NCBI GenBank assembly: GCA_030447905.1
Contig: JAUJNZ010000001.1
Span: 20,199-84,198, forward strand
Direction: 5' to 3'
Source: Thermoleophilaceae bacterium
Lineage (GTDB): Bacteria; Actinomycetota; Thermoleophilia; Solirubrobacterales; Thermoleophilaceae
DNA length: 64,000 nt
Position 1 is the first letter of the stretch. Each line of letters opens with the position of its first letter. Shown piece by piece: positions 7,821 to 18,452 of the stretch. The notes beneath the pieces were generated by a model. The model saw nothing but the letters and a program-made list of their open reading frames with translations. It had not been told where the DNA came from and made no database searches. The position numbers and the translations under genes are program-made.

Positions 7821-7842
7821 GGGCCCCAACACGTTGGGCCCC
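7821..7842 (+). promoter_or_regulatory. GC-rich hairpin in the leader of a small ORF
   Basis: GGG-C-CCCAAC (7821-7830) pairs with GTTGGG-C-CCC (7833-7842) around a two-base centre, with one C/C mismatch. It ends five bases before the GGAGGAGG ribosome-binding site of the small ORF at 7860. A possible -10 element, TATCCT (7805-7810), lies just upstream. It may be a translational control element or an operator. Confidence 0.35.
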
Positions 7843-7859
7843 ACACGGAGGAGGCGAAG

Positions 7860-7979
7860 GTGCTTTCCAAGCTGATGAGGTTTGCAGCCGCCAAGCGACT
7901 GTTCGACATGGTGAGGGGTCGCCGGGCCGGCCACCCGCCGGCGGGCGGCCGGCCGCCGGGGCGCCGCCGCCGGCTCTAG
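7860..7979 (+). CDS. Small basic protein of 39 residues, unknown function
   Basis: GTG 7860 follows a strong GGAGGAGGCGAAG site with good spacing. The product starts MLSKLMRFAAAKRLFDMVRG, an amphipathic basic helix, and ends in an Arg/Pro/Gly-rich tail (GRRRRL). I do not recognise a family. Support comes from the strong ribosome-binding site, the helix-like N terminus and a leader with a hairpin and candidate promoter. Against it, the tail is low complexity and could be chance in GC-rich DNA. A membrane- or nucleic-acid-associated peptide is possible. Confidence 0.5.
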   Translation: MLSKLMRFAAAKRLFDMVRGRRAGHPPAGGRPPGRRRRL

Positions 7980-8017
7980 GCAGCTCGACGCCAGCGCGGG
8001 GCGCGTCGCGACGGTAC

Positions 8018-8023
8018 TAGACT
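8018..8023 (+). promoter_or_regulatory. Candidate -10 element (TAGACT) for the MaoC gene pair
   Basis: TAGACT fits the actinobacterial TANNNT -10 pattern. It is 50 bases before the GTG at 8074, which has its own GGAG site, so this would be a leadered transcript. No clear -35 is visible. Confidence 0.35.
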
Positions 8024-8073
8024 GACGCGCCGCCGCGCCGGGTCACCGGCGCCAACCGCGATCCGGAGGTGCC

Positions 8074-8514
8074 GTGGCCGGGGACACGACCGTCGTCGGG
8101 AAGAGCTTCGAGCCCTTCGAGTACGAGGTCGGGCGCGAGAAGATCCGCGAGTACGCCCACGCCGTCGGGGAGACGAACCCCGTCCACTTCGATCCCCAGG
8201 CGGCTCGCGAGGCGGGCTTTCGCGCCGTGGTCGCGCCACCGATGTTCGCCGTCGTCTACTGCGGCGGGGCGATGGCTACGGCCCTGCTCGACCCCGCGGT
8301 CGGGATGAACTTCGCCATGGTGGCCCACGGGGGCCAGGAGTTCGCCTGGTCTGACCTCGTGTACGCCGGCGACACCATCACCACCACCGCCTCTGTCCGC
8401 GACATCTCCGCCCGCGACAGCCTGAAGTTCTTCGTCTTCGACTCGGTGTCGGTCAACCAGGACGGACTCGAGGTGGTTCGCGGCACCTGGACCAACATCG
8501 AGCGAGGAGTGTGA
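8074..8514 (+). CDS. MaoC-like dehydratase, HadA-type N-terminal half
   Basis: 146 residues with a hot-dog fold pattern: YAHAVGETNPVHFDPQAA near the N terminus, APPMFAVVY in the middle and HGGQEFAWSDLVYAGD as the later strands. It resembles the non-catalytic partner of heterodimeric (3R)-hydroxyacyl-ACP dehydratases: the hydratase motif reads GETNPVH, without the catalytic Asp that the downstream partner has. Start GTG 8074 follows GGAG. Its stop overlaps the next start (GTGA), as expected for obligate subunits. It may serve fatty-acid elongation or a related acyl pathway. Confidence 0.8.
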   Translation: MAGDTTVVGKSFEPFEYEVGREKIREYAHAVGETNPVHFDPQAAREAGFRAVVAPPMFAVVYCGGAMATALLDPAVGMNFAMVAHGGQEFAWSDLVYAGDTITTTASVRDISARDSLKFFVFDSVSVNQDGLEVVRGTWTNIERGV

Positions 8515-8906
8515 GCTTGGACATGCGCCCGGGCGAGCAGCTCCCCGAGCTCCGGGTCACCCCCGACCGCTACCTGCCCCACCGCTACGCGGGCGCCTCG
8601 GGCGACTTCAACCCGATCCACATCGACCCCGAGGCCGCCAAGCAGGTCGGCCTGTCCTCGACGATCCTGCACGGTCTCTACACGATGGCCCTCGTCGCGC
8701 GCGCCAACGTCGCCGCCGCCGGCGGCGACCCGCGGGCGCTCAGGCGCCTGGCGGTCGAGTTCCGCGGCATGGGGTTCCCCGAGAAGGAGATCGTCGTGCG
8801 GGGGACGGTCCGCGAGACCTCGGACGGGCGAGTCCTGATAGACACCGAGGCCGAGCAGGACGGCGACCGAATCGTCCGCAACGCGGTGGCCGAGCTGGCC
8901 GGCTGA
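8511..8906 (+). CDS. MaoC-like dehydratase, HadB-type catalytic half
   Basis: 131 residues carrying the full hydratase motif GASGDFNPIHID with probable catalytic Asp32 and His37, followed by LHGLYTMALVARA. It overlaps the upstream HadA-like gene by four bases and should form a heterodimer with it. The expected reaction is dehydration of (3R)-hydroxyacyl thioesters. The chain-length preference cannot be read from the sequence. Confidence 0.82.
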   Translation: MSLDMRPGEQLPELRVTPDRYLPHRYAGASGDFNPIHIDPEAAKQVGLSSTILHGLYTMALVARANVAAAGGDPRALRRLAVEFRGMGFPEKEIVVRGTVRETSDGRVLIDTEAEQDGDRIVRNAVAELAG

Positions 8907-8960
8907 GGCGCCTCGGCCGCGCCGCTGGGCGCACTCCGCGCGGCCCGCCACAATAGGGGG

Positions 8961-9991
8961 ATGGACTCCGCGCTCAGCCCCCGCCAGGCCGACGTGCTGC
9001 GCGAGCTCGTCGAGGGCCATCTCGAGCTCGGCGTCCCCGTCGGGTCGAAGTGGCTGTCGGAGCGGGCCGGCCTCCCGTGGGGTCCCTCGACGGTGCGCGC
9101 CGAGCTCGCCCGCCTCGAGGAGCTCGGCCTCCTCCAGCACCCTCATACCTCGGCCGGGCGGGTGCCCACCGACCGCGGCTACCGCCACTACGTCGACGAG
9201 CTGCTCGAGCCGGGCGCGCTGCCCGCCGTCCGGCCCGCCCTCGAGCTCGATCTCGTGCGCCAGGAGGTCGACGACGCCGTGCGTGCGACCACCGAGCAGC
9301 TCTCGCAGGTGACCAACCTGTTGGCGATCGTCTCCGCGCCGCCGATCGCCACCACGACGATCCGCCGCGTCGAGGTCCTGCGCCTCCAGCCTCAGGTCGC
9401 GATGGTCGTCGTCATCACGTCCACGGGCGGGGTCTCGAAGCGCGTGGTCAGCTACGAGCGGCCCGTCGACCCGGGGCTCGTCGACTGGGCGGCGAGCTAC
9501 CTCAACGAGCAGCTCGGCGGCATGGGGCTCGGCGCCCGCATGCTCCACGGAAAGCTCGTCGACCCGAGCCTCTCGGAGACCGAGCGGCAGTTCCTCGACT
9601 CGGTGGCGCCCGCGTTCACCGAGCTCGAGGCCACCGCCGAGGACGCCCTCTACGTCGAGGGCACCTCGCGGCTGCTCGCCGAGGACCGCTTCCAGGAGCT
9701 CTCCCAGATCGAGGACCTCCTGCGCCTGCTCGAGCAGCGCGTCACCCTGCTCTCGCTCCTGCGCCGCGCGCTCGACGAGCCGCGCGTCTACCTGCGGATC
9801 GGCGGCGAGAACGAGGCTCCCGAGCTCCAGTCCCTGAGCGTCGTCGCGGCCGGGTACGGAGTGCCGTCCAGAAACCTCGGTGCGGTCAGCGTGGTCGGGC
9901 CGACGCGGATGGACTACGCGACGGCGATCGCCACCGTGCGCGAGGCCGCGGCGGAGCTGTCGCGGGTCGTCGGATCGATGTGGAGCGCGGC

Positions 9992-9995
<4 letters not shown>
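8961..9995 (+). CDS. hrcA: Heat-inducible transcription repressor HrcA
   Basis: 344 residues. The N terminus is the HrcA winged helix (LSPRQADVLRELVEGHLELG, then STVRAELARLEELGLLQHPHTSAGRVPTDRGYRHYVD). The C terminus has the GAF-like block with PSRNLGAVSVVGPTRMDY. HrcA represses chaperone genes through CIRCE operators. No CIRCE inverted repeat is visible upstream; only a lone GCACTC half-site lies near 8930. CACAAT ends six bases before the ATG and may be a -10 of a leaderless transcript. The stop overlaps the dnaJ start (GTGA). Confidence 0.95.
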
Positions 9996-11134
<1,139 letters not shown>

Positions 11135-11168
11135 GCTTGCGCGCGGCGCCCGCGCCGGCGCCGCGCTC

Positions 11169-12020
11169 GTGATACGCCTCGCCGTGCGGGCGCCGGCGGC
11201 GGCGGGAGAGCAGGTGCTGGCCGCGCTGCTCGAGCTCGCGCCGGCCGGCGTCGAGCAGGTCGACGGCGAGGAGTTCGTCGAGTTCGGGCTCTATGGTGCA
11301 CCGGGTGAGCTGCCGGCGCTCGGCGAGGGCGCGGCCGAGGTCGGCGGCGTGACCGTCACCGTCCGCGGCGAGCAGGTCGCCGACGACTGGGCCGAGCGCT
11401 GGCGGCGCTTCCACCGCCCGGTGCTCGTGGCCGGGCGGCTGTACGTGCGCCCGCCCTGGGAGCAGCCCGCGCTGCGTCCGGGGATCGAGGAGGTGGTGAT
11501 CGACCCGGGGCAGGCCTTCGGGACGGGGACCCACCCGACGACCGAGGCGTGCCTCGAGCTGCTCGTCGAGCTCGCGGGCGGGGCGCACCACCCGCGCCGG
11601 CGCCGGCGCCTCGGTTCGCTCGCCGATCTCGGCTGCGGCTCCGGAGTGCTCGCGATCGCCGCGGCCAGGCTCGGCTTCGGACCGGTCGTCGCGGTCGACG
11701 CCGACCTCGCGGCGCTCGACGCGACCGAGCGCAACGCGCGCGACAACGGGGTGGCGCTGGAGGGCGTCGAGCGGGTCAACCTGCGCGACGACGATCCGCC
11801 CCGGGCCGACGTCATCGTGGCCAACCTGATGCGCCCGCTGCTGCTGCGCCTCGCCCCGCGGCTCCTCGCACGGCCCCCGCGCGCGGCGATCGTCTCCGGA
11901 CTGCTCGACGAGGAGGCCGACGAGGTCGTGGCCGCGTTCGCTCACGTGCTCGCCGAAGAGCGGCGGATCAGCCGCCGCGGCTGGAGCACGGTTCTCCTCA
12001 CCGGCGGGAAGGCGGCCTGA
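11169..12020 (+). CDS. prmA: Ribosomal protein L11 methyltransferase
   Basis: 283 residues. GQAFGTGTHPTTEACLELL is the PrmA signature, followed by SAM motif I LADLGCGSGVLAIAAA, VDADLAALDATERNA and the VIVANLMRPLL post-motif (N-[IL]-pattern). It trimethylates L11. GTG 11169 keeps the short ferredoxin-like N-terminal domain. It follows dnaJ by 34 bases and converges with the antiporter gene, four bases away. Confidence 0.92.
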   Translation: MIRLAVRAPAAAGEQVLAALLELAPAGVEQVDGEEFVEFGLYGAPGELPALGEGAAEVGGVTVTVRGEQVADDWAERWRRFHRPVLVAGRLYVRPPWEQPALRPGIEEVVIDPGQAFGTGTHPTTEACLELLVELAGGAHHPRRRRRLGSLADLGCGSGVLAIAAARLGFGPVVAVDADLAALDATERNARDNGVALEGVERVNLRDDDPPRADVIVANLMRPLLLRLAPRLLARPPRAAIVSGLLDEEADEVVAAFAHVLAEERRISRRGWSTVLLTGGKAA

Positions 12021-12024
12021 TCCC

Positions 12025-13821
12025 TCACCCCAGGGCCCGCTGGGACACCACGCCCGCCGCCTCCTGCCACCAGGCTCGCGCCTCGGGCTCGGATGCCCGG
12101 GCGATGCGCTCGCGGCAGTAGCGCAGCAGCTGGCGCGATCCTCCGACGGCCACGAGCCCGTCGCCCGTGATCGCAAAGCGTCTGTCTTCGAGCTGGACGA
12201 GTGCGCCCGCCTCATCGCGACGGGTGCGGAGGCGGCGCACCACCGGCACCCCGCCGATCGACTCCGGGCTCGCCGGCTCGCCATCGGCCGTCTGCCAGGG
12301 CCTGACCGTGAAGATCGTCGCCCGTCCGGCGGGGCGCATCCCGGGCTCCTCCGCAACCTCCAGCGGCCCGTCGCGCCAGCGCTCGAACAGCGCCTCGACC
12401 TCCCCCCGCGCACGCTCGCGGGCGAGGATGTGGAGGATGTCGCCGGTCTCGATCCGTGTCGAGCCGCGGGGCAGCAGGGCCTCCTCTCCGCGCACGATCA
12501 CGCTGACCAGCGCGTCGCGGGGAAGCCCGAGCTCGTTGACCACCCGGCCGACCGCCGCCTCGCCCTCCCCCACCGGATACTCGACGACCTCGGCCCCGAG
12601 CCGGCGGATGGTCCCCACCTCGATCAGGGGCCGGGGCAGGGCGGGCTCGGCCGCGGTGACCGAGAGCGCCCGCGCCAGCGGCTCGAAGGTCGCGCCCTGC
12701 ACGAGCGTCGAGGTCAGGACCACGAAGAACACGATGTTGAAGAACTCGTCGGCCTGCGGCACGCCCTCGATCACCGGAAAGGTGGCGAGCACGATCGGGA
12801 TCGCCCCGCGCAGCCCCGCCCACCCGATCAGCAACGACTCGCGCGGGGGAAAGCGCCCTACCCGGGTGGCCACCAGCGCGGCGAGCGGTCGCGCCACCAG
12901 GGCGAGCGCCGCGGCGAGCAGCAGTCCCTCGCCGGCGATGTCGAGCAGGCTGCTCGGGAACACGAGCAGTCCGAGCGTGAAGAAGAGGACGATCTGGCTG
13001 ACCCACCCCAGGCCGGCGTGGAAGTCGGTGATCGTGCCTCTGCCCGGCACCGGCGAGCCGCCGAGCGCGAGACCGGCCAGGTACACGGCGAGGAACCCGG
13101 AGCCCTCGAGCACGTCGGCCGCGCCAAAGGCGATCGCCGCGGTGGCGATCGAGGCGACCGGGTAGAGACCGCTCGAGACAAAGCGCACCCGCCGGAAGGC
13201 GAGCACCGACAGCCGCCCCAGTACGAGCCCGACCACCGCGCCGATGGCGAGCTCCTCGACGAACAGCAGGGCCATGTCCGCCAGCCCGTAGCGAGGTCCC
13301 TCGATCCACTCGATGAAGCCGATCACGAGCAGGATCGCGATCGGGTCGTTGAGGCCCGACTCAGCCTCGAGCACCCGCGCGATCCGGCGCTTGAGGCTCG
13401 AGCCGCGCAGCACCGAGAAGATCGCGGCGCTGTCGGTCGAGGCGACGATCGAGCCGAGCAGCAGCGCCGGCAGGACCGGAAGGTCCAGCAACAGGGCCGC
13501 CGCCAGGGCCACGAGCCCGGCGGTGGCGAGGGTGCCGACGGTCGCGAGCGATACCGCGGGCCATAAGACCGGCCGGATCTCCGACCATCCGGCCGCGAGC
13601 CCGCCCTCGAACAGGATCAGCACGAGGGCGATCACGCCGATCGTGCGCGTCAGCTCGAAGTCGTCGAACTCGATCAGGGCGAGGCCGTCGGAGCCGATCG
13701 CCATGCCGAGGACGAGGAAGAGGACGAGGCCGGGCACCCGCAGCCGCCCCGCGGCCAGCGCGGCGGCGATTCCGAGCGCGAGCAGCGCCCCGGTGACGAG
13801 GATCAGGGCGCCGTCGGTCAT
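12025..13821 (-). CDS. Cation/proton antiporter (CPA1, NhaP2/CvrA-like) with RCK C-terminal domain
   Basis: 598 residues. About twelve hydrophobic segments include the family blocks SIVASTDSAAIFSVLRGS and ESGLNDPIAILLVI, which carry the ion-binding acidic residues (TDSAA, NDP). The cytosolic tail (VVEYPVGEGEAAVGRVVNEL to GDILHILA) is an RCK_C domain, which in this family gates transport by ligand binding. It probably exchanges K+ or Na+ for H+. ATG 13821 begins directly at the first membrane helix. A TAGACT box lies ten bases before the start. Confidence 0.88.
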   Translation of the reverse strand: MTDGALILVTGALLALGIAAALAAGRLRVPGLVLFLVLGMAIGSDGLALIEFDDFELTRTIGVIALVLILFEGGLAAGWSEIRPVLWPAVSLATVGTLATAGLVALAAALLLDLPVLPALLLGSIVASTDSAAIFSVLRGSSLKRRIARVLEAESGLNDPIAILLVIGFIEWIEGPRYGLADMALLFVEELAIGAVVGLVLGRLSVLAFRRVRFVSSGLYPVASIATAAIAFGAADVLEGSGFLAVYLAGLALGGSPVPGRGTITDFHAGLGWVSQIVLFFTLGLLVFPSSLLDIAGEGLLLAAALALVARPLAALVATRVGRFPPRESLLIGWAGLRGAIPIVLATFPVIEGVPQADEFFNIVFFVVLTSTLVQGATFEPLARALSVTAAEPALPRPLIEVGTIRRLGAEVVEYPVGEGEAAVGRVVNELGLPRDALVSVIVRGEEALLPRGSTRIETGDILHILARERARGEVEALFERWRDGPLEVAEEPGMRPAGRATIFTVRPWQTADGEPASPESIGGVPVVRRLRTRRDEAGALVQLEDRRFAITGDGLVAVGGSRQLLRYCRERIARASEPEARAWWQEAAGVVSQRALG

Positions 13822-13888
13822 GGGGGCGGCCAGTCTATGAGTCGCCGGCCGCCTCCCGCGGACGCACAGCGGGCGCTCGGGCGACCGC

Positions 13889-13894
13889 TAGGTT
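13889..13894 (+). promoter_or_regulatory. -10-like TAGGTT six bases before the permease start
   Basis: TAGGTT fits TANNNT and ends six bases before ATG 13901, which has no Shine-Dalgarno site. That spacing puts the transcription start at or next to the A of ATG, as in a leaderless mRNA. Confidence 0.45.
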
Positions 13895-13900
13895 CGGGCG

Positions 13901-15154
13901 ATGGTCGCCGCCGCCGCCGTGTTCGTCGTCGCGCTTGCCGTCATCGCCTCCGAGCGCGTGCACCGCACCAAGGTCGCGCTGCTCGGTGCGGTGATCGTGA
14001 TCCTGATCGGCGTGATCGAGCAGGAGGCGGCGATCGAGGCGATCGACTTCAACACGATCGGCCTGCTCGCGGGGATGATGCTGATCGTCCGCGTCACCGA
14101 GCCGACCGGCGTCTACAACTACCTGGCGATCCGGGCCGGCCAGATCTCCCGGGGACGTCCCCTCGCGGTGGTGGTCGCGCTCGCCGGGACCACGGCGCTG
14201 CTGTCGGCCTTCCTCGACAACCTGACGACCGTCCTGCTGATGGTGCCGATCACGCTGTTTCTGGCCGACACCCTCGACATCGCGCCGCTGCCGCTCGTGA
14301 TCATCGAGATCATCGCCTCGAACCTCGGCGGAACCGCGACGCTGATCGGCGACCCGCCGAACATCCTCATCGCCGGGGCGACCCAGCTGACCTTCCTCGA
14401 CTTCCTGGTCAACCTCGCCCCGATCGCGTTCGTCGCGCTCGTGGTCGTGACCGGGGCGCTCTACCTCGTCTACCGCCCTCGCCTGCGGTCGCCCTCCGAC
14501 GCCCGCGAGCGGGTTATGAGCCTCGACGCGCGCCGCTCGATCGAGGACGCGCGCGAGCTGCGACGCAGCCTGCCCGTGCTCGTGCTCACCATCCTCGGCT
14601 TCTTCGCGCAGGGGGCGCTCGGGCTCGAGCCGGCGACGATCGCGCTCGCCGGCGCCGCCGTGATGCTTCTGGTCACCCGCCAGTCGGTCGAGGAGGCCCT
14701 GCGGGGGATCGAGTGGCCGACGCTCTTCTTCTTCATCGGCCTGTTCGTGATGGTCGGCGCGCTCGAGGAGACGGGTGGAATCGAGCGGATCGCCCAGGCG
14801 CTGGGCTCGGTGACCGGAGGCGAGCGCACCGCCGAGCTGCTCGGCATCACGTGGCTCTCGGCGGCCGGCTCGGCCGTGGTCGACAACATCCCGTTCACGA
14901 CGACGATGATCCCGGTCGTCGAGGAGCTGCAGCTCGACGCCGGCGACGACGCCTACTGGTGGGCGCTCGCCCTCGGCGCCTGCTTCGGCGGCAACGCCAC
15001 GATCGTGGCCGCGGCGGCCAACGTCGCGGCGGCGGGGATGGTCGAGCGAGCCGGCATGCGGATCACGTTCGTCCAGTTCCTGCGCGTCGGGGTGCCGGTG
15101 ACGATCGCTTCGGTCGCGCTGGCGACGGGGTACATTGTCCTGCGGTACGTATGA
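13901..15154 (+). CDS. SLC13/ArsB-like anion permease
   Basis: 417 residues, almost wholly hydrophobic, in the ArsB/NhaD/CitM superfamily. Diagnostic blocks are FLDNLTTVLLMVPITLFLA and ASNLGGTATLIGDPPNILI, with a mirrored second-half pair AVVDNIPFTTTMIPVV and GACFGGNATIVAAAANV. It exports or imports a small anion; the substrate cannot be assigned. Its stop overlaps the start of a CBS-domain gene (ATGA), which suggests regulation of the carrier by an adenylate-sensing partner. Confidence 0.85.
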   Translation: MVAAAAVFVVALAVIASERVHRTKVALLGAVIVILIGVIEQEAAIEAIDFNTIGLLAGMMLIVRVTEPTGVYNYLAIRAGQISRGRPLAVVVALAGTTALLSAFLDNLTTVLLMVPITLFLADTLDIAPLPLVIIEIIASNLGGTATLIGDPPNILIAGATQLTFLDFLVNLAPIAFVALVVVTGALYLVYRPRLRSPSDARERVMSLDARRSIEDARELRRSLPVLVLTILGFFAQGALGLEPATIALAGAAVMLLVTRQSVEEALRGIEWPTLFFFIGLFVMVGALEETGGIERIAQALGSVTGGERTAELLGITWLSAAGSAVVDNIPFTTTMIPVVEELQLDAGDDAYWWALALGACFGGNATIVAAAANVAAAGMVERAGMRITFVQFLRVGVPVTIASVALATGYIVLRYV

Positions 15155-15621
15155 GCCCGCGCACCCTCAGCGAGTCGATCCTTCGCGAGGCGCCGCTTCT
15201 CAGCGCCCACGAGCCGACGGGCGAGGCCGTCGAGCGGATCGTCGCGAGCGGGCTGCCGGCTCTTCCCGTGGTCGACGCCGGCGAGCGCCTCTGCGGCATC
15301 TTCGGCGAGCGGGAGTTCATCGCCGCGCTCTTCCCCGGCTACCTCGGAGAGCTCCACTACGCCCACTTCGTCACGCGGGCGATCGACGACCAGCTCGACC
15401 GCCGGGCCGAGTGCCGTGCGGCGCCCGTCGAGCGGTACATGAACACCGAGCACGTCGACGTGGGGCTTGACTTCTCCGACGTCGAGCTCGCCGAGACCTT
15501 CCTGCACCATCGCGTGTTGATCGTCCCGATCACCGAGGACGGCCGGGTCCGAGGTGTAATCGCTCGGCCCGACTTCTTCACGGCGCTCGTCGAGCGGTTC
15601 TCCGAGCGGTCTATGCGCTGA
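15151..15621 (+). CDS. CBS-domain protein coupled to the permease
   Basis: 156 residues comprising two CBS motifs: VERIVASGLPALPVVDAGERLCGIFGEREF in the first half and AETFLHHRVLIVPITEDGRVRGVIARPDFF in the second. There is no other domain. Such pairs bind AMP, ATP or SAM and often regulate transporters. The four-base ATGA overlap with the permease gene supports a functional pair. Confidence 0.82.
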   Translation: MSPRTLSESILREAPLLSAHEPTGEAVERIVASGLPALPVVDAGERLCGIFGEREFIAALFPGYLGELHYAHFVTRAIDDQLDRRAECRAAPVERYMNTEHVDVGLDFSDVELAETFLHHRVLIVPITEDGRVRGVIARPDFFTALVERFSERSMR

Positions 15622-15642
15622 ATCGCCGTCGCGGAGCGGCCC

Positions 15643-15648
15643 TACACT
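15643..15648 (+). promoter_or_regulatory. -10-like TACACT before yqeY
   Basis: TACACT ends eight bases before ATG 15657. A GGAGG also falls in this spacer but is only three bases from ATG, too close for normal use, so leaderless initiation is plausible. This would drive yqeY-phoH-ybeY-era. Confidence 0.42.
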
Positions 15649-15656
15649 GGAGGCCG

Positions 15657-16102
15657 ATGTCGATCCTCCCGCAGGTGCAGGCCGACGCCGCCTCCGCGCT
15701 GAAGTCCGGGGAACGTGAGCGCGCCCGGGCCCTGCGGCTCGTGGTCTCCGAGCTGCAGAAGGCGGCCAAGGAGGCCGGCGGGGACGACAGCGGCGAGGTT
15801 GCCGTGCTGCGCCGGGAGCGAAAGCGCCGCCTCGAGGCCGCCGACGCCTACGGCGACGCCGGCCGCACCGACCTGGCAGAGGCCGAGCGCTCCGAGGCTG
15901 CGCTGATCGAGGCCTACCTGCCCGCCGAGCTCTCCGACACAGAGCTCGAGGCGCTCGTGGGCGATGCCGTCGCCGAGTCGGGCGCGTCGTCCGCGAAGGA
16001 GATGGGCCGGGTGATGTCGATCGTCATGCCGCGGGTCGAGGGCCGCGCCGACGGGCGCCGCGTCAGCGCCGCCGTCCGCGAGAAGCTTCAGGGAGCCGCC
16101 GC

Positions 16103-16106
<4 letters not shown>
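15657..16106 (+). CDS. yqeY: YqeY/GatB-tail family protein
   Basis: 149 residues with the complete YqeY domain: a helical N-terminal part ([23 protein letters not shown]) and the GatB-like tail ([51 protein letters not shown]). The domain resembles the tRNA-binding tail of GatB, but its role alone is uncertain. It overlaps phoH and stands first in a probable yqeY-phoH-ybeY-era operon. Confidence 0.9.
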
Positions 16107-17077
<971 letters not shown>

Positions 17078-17092
17078 GCGCCGGGAGCTGCC

Positions 17093-17476
17093 ATCGCCGA
17101 CTCGATCGAGATCGAGGTCCAGGGCGCCCACCCCGACCGATCGCAGCGCGCGGCCCGGGCGACGCTGCTGGCCGCGGGAGTCAGAGACGGCCACCTCGCG
17201 ATCTCCTTCGTCGACGCAGAGGCGATCCGCAGCCTCAACGCCGGCCACCGGGGCGTCGACCGGCCGACCGACGTGCTCTCCTTTCCAGTCGACGGCGCCG
17301 GCTTCACCGCCGGGCCGCGAGAGCTCGGAGACATCGTCATCTGCCCAGCGCACACCGCGGACCTCGAAGAGGCCGTCGTCCACGGCGTCCTCCACCTCTG
17401 CGGCTACGACCACGAGCACGGCGACGGCGAGATGCTCGCCCTCCAGGCCCAGGTCCTGGGGAGCCTGCGGGCGTGA
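17093..17476 (+). CDS. ybeY: Endoribonuclease YbeY, apparent AUC start codon
   Basis: The frame carries a whole YbeY: IEIEVQGAHPDRSQRAARA, then FVDAEAIRSLNAGHRGVDRPTDVLSFP, then the zinc site HGVLHLCGYDHEHG, ending SLRA. It acts in 16S rRNA 3'-end maturation and ribosome quality control. Between the in-frame phoH TAG (17075) and the first conserved strand there is no ATG, GTG, TTG or CTG. The best candidate is ATC 17093, five bases after GGGAG. The next ordinary start, GTG 17270, would remove half the protein. Alternatives are readthrough from phoH, which is in the same frame, or a sequencing error. The stop overlaps era (GTGA). Confidence 0.82.
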   Translation: MADSIEIEVQGAHPDRSQRAARATLLAAGVRDGHLAISFVDAEAIRSLNAGHRGVDRPTDVLSFPVDGAGFTAGPRELGDIVICPAHTADLEEAVVHGVLHLCGYDHEHGDGEMLALQAQVLGSLRA

Positions 17477-18405
17477 ACGCTGCGCACCCCCCCAACCCCT
17501 CCGCGGCTGGCGGGGCCGGCACCAGAGCCGGCTTCGTCGCGCTCGCCGGACGGCCGAACGTCGGCAAGTCGACGCTGCTCAACCGGATCGTCGGGGCGAA
17601 GGTCGCGATCGTCTCTCCGCGGCCCCAGACCACCCGCCGCGCCATCCGCGGGATCGCGACCGGCGAGGACTGGCAGCTCGTGCTCGTCGACCTGCCCGGC
17701 TCGCAGCGACCGCGCGACGCCCTCACCGAGCGCATGCAGCGCCGCACCGAGCGCGAGCTTCGCGACTCGGACACCGTGCTCTTCCTCCTCAACGGCGAGC
17801 AGGAGGTGGGCCCCGGCGACCGCTTCATCGCGGCGGCCGCGACCGCCGCCGGAATCCCGTGCGCGGTGGCCGTAAACAAGGTCGACGCCCTCGACCACCC
17901 GCGCACGGTCGCGGCATTGAGCGCGGCCGCGGAGCTCGAGCTCCCCCCCGAGGCCGAGATCTTCCCGATCTCGGCACGCACCGGCGCAGGCGTCGAGGCC
18001 CTCCTCGAGGCGCTCGTCGCCCTCGTCCCGGAGGGCCCCTACCTCTACCCCCCCGCCGAGACCACCGACCTCCCGGCCGAGGTGCGCCTGGCCGAGCTCG
18101 TCCGAGAGCAGGTCCTCGCCCGCACGCGCCAGGAGCTGCCGCACGCCGTCGAGGCCGAGGTGGAGGAGATCGATGATCGCCCGGGCGGCGCCCTGGTCGT
18201 GCAAGCGCATCTCTGGGCCGAGTCCGAATCGCAGAAGTCGATCCTCGTCGGGCGCGGCGGGGGCATGGTCCGAGCGATCGGCACCGCGGCGCGAAGGGAG
18301 ATCGAGACGCTCACAGGACGGCGCGTTCATCTCGACCTCACCGTGCGCGTGCGGCGGGCCTGGCGCCGGGACGAGACGCTGCTCGACCGGCTCGGGATCG
18401 AGTGA
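17473..18405 (+). CDS. era: GTPase Era
   Basis: 310 residues: G1 GRPNVGKST, G2 region RPQTTRRAIRGI, G3 DLPG (family usually DTPG), G4 NKVD, G5 SARTG, and a C-terminal KH domain with VERDSQKSILVG-like WAESESQKSILVGRGG. Era binds the 16S rRNA 3' end and assists 30S assembly, which fits its coupling to ybeY. GTG 17473 overlaps the ybeY stop. The first 15 residues are a Pro/Ala-rich extension. Confidence 0.95.
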   Translation: MNAAHPPNPSAAGGAGTRAGFVALAGRPNVGKSTLLNRIVGAKVAIVSPRPQTTRRAIRGIATGEDWQLVLVDLPGSQRPRDALTERMQRRTERELRDSDTVLFLLNGEQEVGPGDRFIAAAATAAGIPCAVAVNKVDALDHPRTVAALSAAAELELPPEAEIFPISARTGAGVEALLEALVALVPEGPYLYPPAETTDLPAEVRLAELVREQVLARTRQELPHAVEAEVEEIDDRPGGALVVQAHLWAESESQKSILVGRGGGMVRAIGTAARREIETLTGRRVHLDLTVRVRRAWRRDETLLDRLGIE

Positions 18406-18437
18406 GCGGGCGTCCGAGCACCCGCACGGGCGGCTCG

Positions 18438-18443
18438 TAGAAT
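18438..18443 (+). promoter_or_regulatory. -10-like TAGAAT before hisIE
   Basis: TAGAAT is close to the sigma-70/SigA consensus and ends nine bases before ATG 18453. No Shine-Dalgarno site is present, so a leaderless or near-leaderless mRNA is likely for the his/trp cluster. Confidence 0.5.
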
Positions 18444-18452
18444 CGTCGGACG

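Noticed and set aside
8907-8960. CIRCE operator upstream of hrcA
   Set aside because: Only one GCACTC half-site is visible; no inverted GAGTGC partner lies at the nine-base spacing.
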